A program made the translations under genes and the position numbers. A DNA stretch of 64,000 nucleotides from Bacteroidota bacterium (lineage in GTDB: Bacteria > Bacteroidota > Bacteroidia > Chitinophagales > JADIYW01): positions 29,862 to 93,861 of the forward strand of contig JAGQYE010000042.1 of assembly GCA_020436225.1 (NCBI GenBank). Reading direction: 5' to 3'. The notes beneath the pieces are model-generated. The model had not been told where the DNA came from, searched no databases, and saw nothing but the letters and a program-made list of their open reading frames with translations. Positions 1 to 7,728 of this stretch are shown one piece after another. The stretch's first letter is position 1, and every line of letters starts with the position of its first letter.

Positions 1-1
1 G

Positions 2-862
2 GCTTCTGCAGATGCAGTATTAAGTGTTGAAGAATTAGAAGGCGGAGTATGTTTGGTTGATATCGGTGGCGGCACCACAGATATTGCCATCTTCGAGAAT
101 TTTGTAATCAGACATACAGCAGTAATTCCATTAGGCGGCAGTATCATCACTAAAGATTTATGTGATTTCAAAATTTTGAAAGAACAAGCAGAATTATTAA
201 AAGTGAGATATGGAAGCGCAGTGCCAATGGATGAATACAGAAAACAACACGTTAGCATGCAAGGTGAAGGAAGTAGAGCAATAGGCAAAAAAGAAGTCAA
301 CTTATTGGCAGTTTCTAAAGTGATATCTGCTCGAATGAAAGAGATTCTCGCTCACATTTTATATCAAATCAACTTGTCCAAATTCGATAAGAAATTAATT
401 GGCGGAATCGTATTAACAGGTGGTGGTTCACAGTTGAAACATATTATTCAATTGACAGAATACGAAACCGGACACAGCGCCAGAATAGGATTGCCTAACG
501 AACATTTAGCTACTTCTAAACTAAATTCCATCGGTGAGAATCCAATATATGCAACAGGAATTGGTTTATTAATCAGAGCATTCAAAATGCTTGATGAAGA
601 GATGTCTTCTCAACAAGAAAATAATTCTAAAATCGTTGTTAAAGATATCGAAGTAAAAGTAACAAATGAAACACCTGAAACTGTAGAAAAGTTAACACAA
701 ACTGAAGTTGAAGAAATCGAAGATGAGAAAGAATTAGAATCTATTGACGAAACAGGGCAGCAAGGAGTAACACAAACCAAATCACCATCCATATTTTCCA
801 CATGGAAAAAGAATTTCAGCACGTGGATGAAACAAGATTTAGATGATTTTGAAAAAAAATAA
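2..862 (+). CDS. ftsA: Cell division protein FtsA, C-terminal part (5' end outside window)
   Basis: The reading frame is open from base 2 and ends at TAA 860-862, so the N-terminal part lies upstream. FtsA is the actin-like protein that tethers FtsZ filaments to the membrane at the division site. Visible are the actin-family phosphate-2 loop (VDIGGGTTDIAIF) and the adenosine-loop segment (GGIVLTGGGSQLKH), followed by a conserved GLP region. After the ATPase core comes an acidic, Glu-rich linker of about 60 residues and a short C-terminal helix rich in Trp, Phe and Lys (around SIFSTWKKNFSTW), which fits the amphipathic membrane-targeting helix of the family. The next gene, 15 bases downstream, is ftsZ, the usual dcw-cluster order. 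The identification is secure; the only oddity is the long linker, which is common in Bacteroidota. Confidence 0.96.
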   Translation, partial: ASADAVLSVEELEGGVCLVDIGGGTTDIAIFENFVIRHTAVIPLGGSIITKDLCDFKILKEQAELLKVRYGSAVPMDEYRKQHVSMQGEGSRAIGKKEVNLLAVSKVISARMKEILAHILYQINLSKFDKKLIGGIVLTGGGSQLKHIIQLTEYETGHSARIGLPNEHLATSKLNSIGENPIYATGIGLLIRAFKMLDEEMSSQQENNSKIVVKDIEVKVTNETPETVEKLTQTEVEEIEDEKELESIDETGQQGVTQTKSPSIFSTWKKNFSTWMKQDLDDFEKK

Positions 863-877
863 AAATTAAATAAAATT

Positions 878-2506
878 ATGGAATTCGAAATGTTCACAGA
901 AAATACCTCTATCATCAAAGTATTAGGTGTAGGAGGCGGCGGTTGCAATGCTGTAAACTATATGTATGAGCAAGGCATACCGGGCGTAAATTTTGGAGTT
1001 TGCAATACCGACAAACAAGATTTATTGAAAAGTCCGGTGCCTACAAAAATACAATTAGGCACGAATTTATTGGAAGGCTTAGGTGCCGGCGCTGATCCTG
1101 AAGAAGGCAGAAGAGCAGCATTAGAAGCAGAAGAAGAAATTCGCATGTATTTGTCTAACAACACAAAAATGGTGTTTGTTACTGCCGGAATGGGCGGTGG
1201 AACCGGAACAGGCGGTGCGCCAATTGTTTCTAAAATTGCTAAAGAATTAGGCATTCTAACTGTTGGTATAGTTACAATTCCTTTTTCTAATGAAGGCAAA
1301 CCTAAACGCGATAAAGCAGAACGCGGTATCCAAAATATGAAAGAAAATGTAGATGCCTTAATCGTAGTATCGAATAATAAATTGTACGATATTTTTCCTG
1401 ATTTAGATATCGACGAAGCATTTTCTAAAGCAGATGATATTTTAACAACAGCAGCAAAAGGCATTACAGAAATTATTACCAAACCGGGTAAAATTAATGT
1501 GGACTTCAACGATGTTCGTCGCGTAATGTCAAATAGTGGCGTTGCAATCATTGGAATTGGAAAAGGCGAAGGCGAAAATAGAGCATCAGAAGCTATTAAC
1601 GAAGCCATGAATTCTCCACTTTTAGAAGATGCCGATATTTTTGGAGCTAAAGGTGTTGTCTTATATATTACGTATGGCAACGGCATAAAAATGCGCGAGT
1701 TGGATTTGATTACAGAAACTATCCAAGATCAAACTCAAACCGATTGCGAAATAATTTGGGGCGTTTGTAAAGATGATTCTTTGGAAGATAGCATCGCCAT
1801 TACATTGGTAGCAACAGGATTTCAAAGTGGCGAAAGTAGTAAAGAGCGCAAGCAAGTAAAGAAATTAAAAGAAGAGAAGATTGTATATGCACTTCAGCCT
1901 GAACCTAAAGTTCAACAACAAGAACAAGTGCGAACAGAAGTAGAGCAAAAAGTGGAAGTTCCAAAAAATGAAACACCGATTGCTGAAGAAACTGATATTA
2001 CTGTTTTTGACTTAGAACTTTCGAAAACAGATGTAAACATGGAAGCGGATGATGTAACAGATGATTTGGATGAAGATACAAATGAGAATGAAATTGAGTT
2101 TGAAATAAATCTATCAGAACCGAAATTTGATATTCAATTGGTAGATAAACCAAGAAATCATTTTTTTGAAGAAGCAACGGACGAGCAGAAAAAACATACA
2201 TCAACAAAAGAAAAACAATTTACACTTTTTGAAACTCCAAGTTCAGATTTTGAAGAAGAAATGGACACACAAGATTTAGAAAGAGATTTAATAAAAAAAC
2301 GCATCACTTTAGATATGAAGAAACATCATATCAGCATTGATGAATTAGAGAAAGAACCGGCTTATAAACGTTTTGGTTATACTTTAGACGATACGATTCC
2401 TTCGCATGAGTCTAACTTTTCAAACTATATGTTGTACCAAAATGCTAACGAGCCATCCAAAACCGAAATCGGACCCAATCCGATGAAGGATATCAAATTA
2501 GATTAA
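878..2506 (+). CDS. ftsZ: Cell division protein FtsZ
   Basis: Tubulin-like GTPase that polymerises into the division ring. The GTP-binding motifs are intact: GVGGGGCNAVN at about residues 17-27, the tubulin signature GGGTGTG at 106-112, and the T7 synergy loop NVDFNDV around 206-212. The globular part ends near residue 320. The remaining roughly 220 residues form a very long, acidic, low-complexity linker (rich in E, D, K and Q) followed by a less acidic tail ending in NPMKDIKLD. Total length is 542 residues against about 380-400 for enterobacterial FtsZ. ATG at 878 is used here; a second ATG at 890 (MFTENTS) is equally plausible because no Shine-Dalgarno decides. It is probably co-transcribed with ftsA and ends at a strong hairpin terminator. 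Confidence 0.98.
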   Translation: MEFEMFTENTSIIKVLGVGGGGCNAVNYMYEQGIPGVNFGVCNTDKQDLLKSPVPTKIQLGTNLLEGLGAGADPEEGRRAALEAEEEIRMYLSNNTKMVFVTAGMGGGTGTGGAPIVSKIAKELGILTVGIVTIPFSNEGKPKRDKAERGIQNMKENVDALIVVSNNKLYDIFPDLDIDEAFSKADDILTTAAKGITEIITKPGKINVDFNDVRRVMSNSGVAIIGIGKGEGENRASEAINEAMNSPLLEDADIFGAKGVVLYITYGNGIKMRELDLITETIQDQTQTDCEIIWGVCKDDSLEDSIAITLVATGFQSGESSKERKQVKKLKEEKIVYALQPEPKVQQQEQVRTEVEQKVEVPKNETPIAEETDITVFDLELSKTDVNMEADDVTDDLDEDTNENEIEFEINLSEPKFDIQLVDKPRNHFFEEATDEQKKHTSTKEKQFTLFETPSSDFEEEMDTQDLERDLIKKRITLDMKKHHISIDELEKEPAYKRFGYTLDDTIPSHESNFSNYMLYQNANEPSKTEIGPNPMKDIKLD

Positions 2507-2538
2507 ATCTTTTTAGGTTTACAATCAGTTCCTCATGG

Positions 2539-2566
2539 GCTACATCTTTTAGGTGTAGCTTTTTTA
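2539..2566 (+). terminator. Rho-independent terminator after ftsZ
   Basis: A 9-bp stem (GCTACATCT / AGGTGTAGC, one G-U pair) with a TTT loop at 2548-2550 is followed directly by six or more T. It lies 33 bases past the ftsZ stop and ends the division cluster before the convergent hemerythrin gene. Confidence 0.85.
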
Positions 2567-2578
2567 TTTTATGCTGAA

Positions 2579-3088
2579 TTATTTACTGACTATCTCATCG
2601 AAATTGAAACCGGCTCTTTCCATAGCGCGTTTGGCAACATCAATAACATAAGCCGCTTCATTAAACGGATGTACCGGCACCGGCGTTGCATTGTTTAAAT
2701 CAGCTAAAATTTGCTGCGTTTCATTTTGCGTAAGCTTTTCACAAACTTCATACATGCCGCCATGTTCTTCTTCCAAAATATCGTGCAATTCTAAAATATG
2801 TTGAATGGCTTTTATAACCTCAGGACTTGGATAACAAACCATCAAAGAAGTTAATGCGCCGTGGTCTAATCGCAACTTTGCTTGCAATGGAAGCGGCTCG
2901 CCATTGTTGGCTTTTTGTGCTGCCACAAACAAAATTTTTTCTTCCATTTTTATATGTGTCAGTAGGCCAACTCTAAATTGATGATACAATTCTAAATCGA
3001 CTTGTTGCACATCTTTAATCGCATCATTAAAAATAGATTCTATTCGTCTGTGGTCATTCGTAAAAAAATCGTAGAGTGCTTTGTTCAT
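2579..3088 (-). CDS. Hemerythrin-domain protein
   Basis: A 169-residue single-domain protein of the hemerythrin/HHE family, which binds a di-iron centre in a four-helix bundle and can bind O2 or NO or handle iron. Candidate ligands are visible in order: H in NDHRRIE (about residue 13), H and E in HIKMEEKILF (about 46-50), the DHG motif, and HDILEEEHGGMYE (two His and several Glu, about 120-132). No signal peptide, so cytoplasmic. It is the last gene of a nine-gene minus-strand run that starts with a RIC-type iron-sulfur repair protein, 18 bases after the AhpD-like gene. The context suggests a role in NO or oxygen stress; the exact ligand is unknown. A divergent C-terminal tail follows the bundle. 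Confidence 0.85.
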   Translation of the reverse strand: MNKALYDFFTNDHRRIESIFNDAIKDVQQVDLELYHQFRVGLLTHIKMEEKILFVAAQKANNGEPLPLQAKLRLDHGALTSLMVCYPSPEVIKAIQHILELHDILEEEHGGMYEVCEKLTQNETQQILADLNNATPVPVHPFNEAAYVIDVAKRAMERAGFNFDEIVSK

Positions 3089-3106
3089 ATCGAAAAGAAA
3101 AATTTT

Positions 3107-3556
3107 TTATTTTGCTTGATAATGTCCGGGTTCACTTTGAAATGGAATAGCCAAGCGATTCCAACCATTTATTGACACAATAGCCATCGTCAAATCAACT
3201 AATTCTTTTTCAGAAAAATGTTGCAACATCGTTTCGTATAATTGATCGGAAATATGTTGCTGTGCAATTAACGTTAATGCTTCTGCCCATTCTAAAGCAG
3301 CGCGTTCTTTGTCAGTGAAAAAAGGCGTTTCGCGCCAAGCAGAAAGTGTATATAAGCGCATTTCAGATTCGCCGCCTTTACGTGCATCTTTGGAATGCAT
3401 ATCCAAGCAATACGCACAATTATTTATTTGCGAAACACGCATTTTTACCAATTCCAACAAGCTGTGTTCTAAAGTTGAATTTCGAGTATATGTTTCGATA
3501 TTCAGCAATCCTTTGATTGCATCGGGTGCTACTTCGTGATAAATTAATCTGCTCAT
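3107..3556 (-). CDS. Carboxymuconolactone decarboxylase (AhpD-like) family protein
   Basis: A 149-residue protein with the AhpD/CMD signature: a CxxC pair with downstream His (NNCAYCLDMH, about residues 46-55) in the expected helix, followed by the ARKGG turn and the WRETPFF...ERAALEWAEALT segment. Members with CxxC act as small thiol peroxidase or disulfide reductase adaptors against peroxide or peroxynitrite, which suits the neighbouring NO/iron-sulfur stress genes. It starts 92 bases after the cupin gene stop, the largest gap in the run, so a secondary promoter for this gene and the hemerythrin gene is possible; I saw no clear TAnnTTTG element there. The substrate is not predictable from sequence. 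Confidence 0.9.
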   Translation of the reverse strand: MSRLIYHEVAPDAIKGLLNIETYTRNSTLEHSLLELVKMRVSQINNCAYCLDMHSKDARKGGESEMRLYTLSAWRETPFFTDKERAALEWAEALTLIAQQHISDQLYETMLQHFSEKELVDLTMAIVSINGWNRLAIPFQSEPGHYQAK

Positions 3557-3648
3557 ATTTTTATTTTAGCTTAACAAATACATTTAAAATTAGAAACAGC
3601 ATCTAATTACTTTTGTTTTATCTTTTATAAGAATCGAACAAGCAATAC

Positions 3649-4041
3649 TTATGCAGTAGGTACTGTTGTCAGTAAGAAAAACGATTCTTGAATGGCATCA
3701 ACGCTGTGTTGAATTTTTGGTTGCAAGGTAATCATATTGCCTTTATTTAAAATATGCTCACCTTCGTCTGTTTTGAAATTGATTTCACCTTCTAATACTT
3801 GAACGCTGATAACTGCATTAGTTTGATGCGGTTTTATCGTAGCATGTTGATGAATGCCGATGAGCACAATGCGCATTGAATCGGATTTGAAAAGTGTGAT
3901 AGAATTCAAATCGCTTTCTTTCCACGTTACTTCATCTTTGATTTGTTGAATGTATTTGTTCAAATCTATCTCCACTAAATTAGCGTTGAGTAAGCGTTCG
4001 CCTTGTGGGCGCAATGGTGTTGGGTCATTTGATTTTTTCAT
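3649..4041 (-). CDS. Small cupin-domain protein
   Basis: A 130-residue single cupin barrel. The first cupin motif is seen as GIHQHATIKPHQTN...VLEGEINF with His residues able to bind a metal, and the second as GNMITLQPKIQHSVDA with a further His. No signal peptide and no catalytic extension, so it could be a metal-binding sensor-like or small dioxygenase-like cupin; the substrate cannot be read from sequence. The gene lies 6 bases after the stop of the DUF2249 protein gene and is almost certainly co-transcribed with the stress operon. Confidence 0.8.
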   Translation of the reverse strand: MKKSNDPTPLRPQGERLLNANLVEIDLNKYIQQIKDEVTWKESDLNSITLFKSDSMRIVLIGIHQHATIKPHQTNAVISVQVLEGEINFKTDEGEHILNKGNMITLQPKIQHSVDAIQESFFLLTTVPTA

Positions 4042-4047
4042 GTCGAT

Positions 4048-4800
4048 TTATTTTGTTTTTATTACTCTTACTTTCCAAGCATCCGGACCTTTTTCTAAAT
4101 ATTCCCATTTGAATGGTTCTTTGCTTTCTGCTTCCATTTGGTAATATAAAGGTTTTGGGTCGTGGTCGTTGATGAATTCAAACGCTTCGCCCGGTTTGAT
4201 GTCGGCAAATGCTTTATAGAACATCTCGTGTCGTTCGGTTGGCGGAAATGGTCGAATGTCGAATTCATTTACGACAGAAAAACCATCATCGCCTAAGCCA
4301 CTGTTATCTTGTTTCGTGATGTGAATGACGTATTCATTTGGTTCTTTTTTCTTATAAACCCATTTGTGTTTGCCATCAAATTTATTGACGAAAATGCCAT
4401 GTATTTCGCTTGGATCTTCGCTTGAGATTAATTCCATCGTGGTGCCTTGTTCCATCATGCCATATCTGTGAAATACAATTTGTTTCCAATCTTTTTTGTC
4501 GGCTTTTCTCAAATCTAAAAGTGTTGAAATGTCAGCAAATTCCACACCTTTGGAGTCTTCTAATCGAGTTACTTTTACTTTCCATTCTCTGCCGCCTCTG
4601 TTCAAATAATCCCAGCCAACTACATCTCCATAAATGGATCGAAACTCATAAAATAAAGGCAATGGGTCATGGTCGTTGATGAAAATAAAATGCTCATCAA
4701 CCGGCAATTCTTTAAACATTTTTATTAATAATTGATGGCGTTGTATTGGAATTAAAACTCTCACATCAAATTCGCCTTCTATATTTTTTTCTAAAGTCAT
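4048..4800 (-). CDS. Tandem DUF2249 protein (two clear domains, one degenerate)
   Basis: A 250-residue cytoplasmic protein built from DUF2249 units, small alpha/beta domains often found with hemerythrin, RIC and denitrification genes. Unit 1 (about residues 10-78) has FINDHDPLPLFYEF and a final WKVKVTR strand. Unit 3 (about 180-250) has FINDHDPKPLYYQM and WKVRVIK. The middle stretch (about 85-165) keeps the length and the closing WVYKKK...YVIHITK pattern but has lost the N-D-H-D-P loop, reading SSEDPSEIHGIFV, so it is probably a decayed third unit. The conserved HDP loop is likely the functional site. It lies between the Rrf2 regulator gene (16-base gap) and the cupin gene. Biochemical function of the family is unproven. 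Confidence 0.85.
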   Translation of the reverse strand: MTLEKNIEGEFDVRVLIPIQRHQLLIKMFKELPVDEHFIFINDHDPLPLFYEFRSIYGDVVGWDYLNRGGREWKVKVTRLEDSKGVEFADISTLLDLRKADKKDWKQIVFHRYGMMEQGTTMELISSEDPSEIHGIFVNKFDGKHKWVYKKKEPNEYVIHITKQDNSGLGDDGFSVVNEFDIRPFPPTERHEMFYKAFADIKPGEAFEFINDHDPKPLYYQMEAESKEPFKWEYLEKGPDAWKVRVIKTK

Positions 4801-4816
4801 TTTAATTTATTTTTTG

Positions 4817-5248
4817 TCAATCAATAATAAATGCCAATCCATGAGTTACCGGATCGCATAAATCTTTTACTTTTTTTTCTCTAAATAATTTTTCAGTTTG
4901 TTCTCGTATTACTTTGTATTCATTGTGAATTGGGCACGGATGCAATTCCGAACATTTACTTAAACCAAGTCCACATTCTTTAAAAATGGCATCACCTTCA
5001 ATCACTAAAATAATTTTAAGTATAGGTTGATTTTGTTGTTCGGGTGTAAGATAAAATCCGCCTGTTGGTCCTTTTAAACTATTTATTATTTTATGCTTTG
5101 CCAATAGTTGCAGCGTTTTACCGATGGTGTGTTCACTCGCATTAATTTGAGTCGATATTTCTTTTAAGCTTGTTTTTTCTCCACTTTCACTTTTGCTCGA
5201 AAGGTAAATAATTGCTTTTATGGCTGTTTTACAAGTATAGCTCAGCAT
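4817..5248 (-). CDS. Rrf2-family transcriptional regulator with three-cysteine cluster motif
   Basis: A 143-residue winged-helix regulator of the Rrf2 family (relatives: NsrR, IscR, RirA). The N-terminal helix-turn-helix starts MLSYTCKTAIKAIIYL and includes the recognition segment around KEISTQINASEHTIGKTLQLL and the wing GPTGGFYL. The C-terminal loop carries three Cys spaced C-x6-C-x5-C (CGLGLSKC then HPCPIHNEY), the arrangement used by family members to bind a [2Fe-2S] or [4Fe-4S] cluster that senses NO or iron-sulfur status. It sits inside the NO/Fe-S stress run, between the MIP18/SufT-like gene and a DUF2249 gene, so autoregulation of the operon is the simplest reading. NsrR-like function is inferred from context and not shown. 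Confidence 0.92.
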   Translation of the reverse strand: MLSYTCKTAIKAIIYLSSKSESGEKTSLKEISTQINASEHTIGKTLQLLAKHKIINSLKGPTGGFYLTPEQQNQPILKIILVIEGDAIFKECGLGLSKCSELHPCPIHNEYKVIREQTEKLFREKKVKDLCDPVTHGLAFIID

Positions 5249-5260
5249 AATAGTTTTTTT

Positions 5261-5590
5261 TTAATGACCTAAAAATTCTTTTCCTTCCTGTGAAATTTTA
5301 CTGAAATCCCAAGGTGGATCAAAAATCAAATTTATGTTCACTTTCCATTCCGGAAATGAACTGCTTAACGAGTTGGTGGTGTCAGAAGTAATGGCTTCGC
5401 CCATCGGACAAAATTGAGAAGTTAACGTCATAATACATTCTACATTTTTATTTTCTTCGTTGAAATTAATTTCGTAAACTAAGCCTAAATCCACAATGTT
5501 TAAACCAACTTCAGGGTCATACACATTATATAAGTCCACTAAAGCGTGGTCACATTTTTCTTGATTGTTTGTTTTAATATTCAAGTTCAT
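5261..5590 (-). CDS. MIP18-family (DUF59, SufT/PaaD-like) Fe-S assembly factor
   Basis: A 109-residue protein of the MIP18/DUF59 family, which helps assemble or deliver iron-sulfur clusters. Diagnostic segments are DPEVGLNIVDLGLVYEI near residues 30-46 and the Cys-containing TSQFCPMGEAIT (about 75-86), whose Cys is the conserved functional residue of SufT/PaaD-type proteins. It overlaps the preceding membrane-protein gene by 4 bases (ATGA-type coupling), which suggests translational coupling. Its presence among RIC, hemerythrin and an Fe-S-type regulator strengthens the view that this operon handles damage to iron-sulfur clusters. No other suf or isc genes are in the window. Confidence 0.88.
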   Translation of the reverse strand: MNLNIKTNNQEKCDHALVDLYNVYDPEVGLNIVDLGLVYEINFNEENKNVECIMTLTSQFCPMGEAITSDTTNSLSSSFPEWKVNINLIFDPPWDFSKISQEGKEFLGH

Positions 5591-6870
5591 GTTAATTTTG
5601 GTTTATGCGTTAAAGTAATAAATACATTGTAAACATATAGAATTGCTGCAATGATTAATGCTATTGCACCAATTTTTAAAATAAGTTGTTGCAGTAACAT
5701 AATGCCGACAATAAATGTTAGAAAACCTATCAAATAAACATACAACATTATTTTATAAACGTTGTCGTTAAACAATTCTTTAGGTGTCGGTGTCTTAGCA
5801 CGATGTGCGTTGTTTCTATAGCTTCGATTCCAAACGATGAATGGCATTGTTTTAAATGTCATACCTAAGATAATAGCAGTTAGCCAACCAAAGAAAATAC
5901 AGAAACCATATAGTATGGCAATGCTTGGATTGCTTTCGCTTGGAAGTATGGATAAAGCTACTATCAATGCGAAAATTGGCAACACCATTTGAGCAACAGA
6001 AATCAGTGACGTTGTTACTTGTTGGTCAACGCCTCTTCGAATTCTTACTTTGTAAGCTTTGTAGCAATGGTTGCCAAATAATAAAACGGCAATTAAACCC
6101 ATACTAATTGGCAAGTAATAGAATATTGTTGGTGTTTCTAACAAGAATAAAAGAATGAATAAAATCAACGCACCATTCATCAACCCGAAAATCCACCAAA
6201 GTGTTTTATTGTTGGTATATTTTGAAATTAGAAACATGGGAATTAATCGAGAACCCACACCAATAACCAACAAAACAAACCAACCGACAATGCCTAAATG
6301 CGCATGTATTGCCAAAAAATCTAGAGAGTTTTTATTGAAGATTGGATAGCTGAAATTCAACACTAAAAGCAACCCAAAAAACGTAGTGGAAAATAACCAA
6401 ACTGTTGCCATGATTACAAACCAAGCATGTACGTTTCTATGCTTACTTTTGAACGAACTGGCGATAACATTAACCATATAAAAAATTACAGCAATGTTGA
6501 TGAGTAGTCCACCGATTTGTAAGGTCAAACCCATATCAAAAATGTAAAAACCAAAAACGAGAATTGGAATACCAATAGCAGCAAATCCAAAAGTTAAATA
6601 AGCCAATAAATCGCTGTCTAATTTTCCTTCAATCAAGACCGGTAGCAATTGATGCGATGCACCAAAAATAATCATCGTGCCCCAAGCTAATGCCATGGTG
6701 TGTGTAATGGCTAATGTTTGCGGATTGAAGTGATGTACATTTACGGCATCTGTGCTAAAAAATAAAAGTATAGTACCAACTAGAAAGCCTATTGAAGCAT
6801 ATAAATAAAATGGCAACACTACTTTGTAGTTGGTTGTTTTTTGTAAGCCGCCGATTAATGGAGATATCAT
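5587..6870 (-). CDS. Multi-pass membrane protein, NnrS/heme-copper oxidase subunit I-like
   Basis: A 427-residue inner-membrane protein with about 12 hydrophobic segments. Two His-containing membrane motifs stand out: ITHTMALAWGTMIIFGASH (about residues 55-73) and IHAHLGIVGWFVLLVIGVG (about 185-205), resembling heme- or copper-binding helices of NnrS and of the heme-copper oxidase subunit I fold. NnrS is a haem/copper membrane protein tied to NO tolerance and denitrification. The protein is too short for a true CcoN or NorB and lacks their full set of six His, so it is probably an accessory or sensor. It overlaps both flanking genes by 4 bases. Exact family assignment is tentative; the operon context supports an NO-related role. 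Confidence 0.65.
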   Translation of the reverse strand: MISPLIGGLQKTTNYKVVLPFYLYASIGFLVGTILLFFSTDAVNVHHFNPQTLAITHTMALAWGTMIIFGASHQLLPVLIEGKLDSDLLAYLTFGFAAIGIPILVFGFYIFDMGLTLQIGGLLINIAVIFYMVNVIASSFKSKHRNVHAWFVIMATVWLFSTTFFGLLLVLNFSYPIFNKNSLDFLAIHAHLGIVGWFVLLVIGVGSRLIPMFLISKYTNNKTLWWIFGLMNGALILFILLFLLETPTIFYYLPISMGLIAVLLFGNHCYKAYKVRIRRGVDQQVTTSLISVAQMVLPIFALIVALSILPSESNPSIAILYGFCIFFGWLTAIILGMTFKTMPFIVWNRSYRNNAHRAKTPTPKELFNDNVYKIMLYVYLIGFLTFIVGIMLLQQLILKIGAIALIIAAILYVYNVFITLTHKPKLT

Positions 6871-7706
6871 GAACGATTTCCATTTTTAAAAATCAACAAA
6901 TATACTTCGCCATCTTGAACTTCTTTGATTCTATAATCAAATTCGCGTTCTTTCAATTCGGTAAGCAAGAAAACTGGAATGCGCTTGTGATAAACATATA
7001 ATGCTTTTTCTTCGGGCAAGGTTTCTAAATTTTCCAAAATTGTCATCATCGGCATTGGCATTTCTAAATGTCGCACATCTACTTCTACCAAATTATTTTC
7101 ATATTGTTTAAGTAGTATTTCCCAATCGCCGGCATCTTCCGGAGTTGCTTCAAATTGCACATGTTGCTCGGAATTGCCTGCATCTGTTTTATAGAAATAC
7201 GTTTCTATTGTGTCATCATCGATAAAATGGATATACGTTTGAAAACCTTGTTTTTCTAATAGTTTAATTAACGGCACCGGCTCAAAATTGTTAATGATTA
7301 CCAACACTTGATTCGGTTGCAACTCTTTTACTTTTTGTTGTATGGAACGCAATGGATCGGTGCCGCTTGACAACATCGCACGTACATCAAAATTGACAAG
7401 TTGTTCCGGTTTTATATTTTGCAAATATTCCGGCTTAGGTGCATTTTTTGTTTGTGCATCTTCATTCTTAATCGGCGTTTTTGTGTCCACTTCAAAACCC
7501 AAAGGCGCTAATGCTTTAAAAAAATCTTCGGGTTTGCATCCACCAATTTTTGATGCCATGGCAATGCTCGTTCGTCCTGCCATCAACTTTCGCAAAATCG
7601 GATTTCTCAACTTTTTAAAATCCGGACTTAATGTAACGATAGTTTCCAATGCATCCGGATGATGTTTCAGTAATGCGGCAATTTTTGTTTGTTCGTTAAT
7701 CAGCAT
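6867..7706 (-). CDS. DUF1858 - DUF2249 - DUF2249 protein
   Basis: A 279-residue cytoplasmic protein. Residues 1-75 form a DUF1858/ScdA_N-like helical domain (start KIAALLKHHPDALETI, then the RNPILRKLMAGRTSI segment). Residues about 105-175 form a DUF2249 unit (FDVRAMLSSGTDPLRSI, VLVIINNFEPVPL) and residues about 205-275 a second one (VDVRHLEMPMPMMTIL, ALYVYHKRIPVFLL). In both units the HDP loop of the RIC-type copies is replaced (NNFEP, HKRIP), so these are divergent. The 22-base gap from the RIC fusion gene and the 4-base overlap with the NnrS-like gene make co-transcription likely. The domain mix matches proteins annotated near hemerythrin and nitrite/NO genes; molecular function is unknown. 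Confidence 0.82.
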   Translation of the reverse strand: MLINEQTKIAALLKHHPDALETIVTLSPDFKKLRNPILRKLMAGRTSIAMASKIGGCKPEDFFKALAPLGFEVDTKTPIKNEDAQTKNAPKPEYLQNIKPEQLVNFDVRAMLSSGTDPLRSIQQKVKELQPNQVLVIINNFEPVPLIKLLEKQGFQTYIHFIDDDTIETYFYKTDAGNSEQHVQFEATPEDAGDWEILLKQYENNLVEVDVRHLEMPMPMMTILENLETLPEEKALYVYHKRIPVFLLTELKEREFDYRIKEVQDGEVYLLIFKNGNRS

Positions 7707-7728
7707 GTCAACATATTTAAAAGATAAA

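Noticed and set aside
958..1686. Long open frame of 242 codons on the minus strand opposite ftsZ
   Set aside because: It lies fully antisense to the well-supported ftsZ gene, has no recognisable motif and repetitive hydrophobic composition caused by the codon pattern of the sense strand.
5587..6870. Membrane protein as a true cbb3 oxidase or NO reductase catalytic subunit
   Set aside because: Too short and lacking the full set of heme and copper histidines; only two His-bearing membrane motifs are visible.
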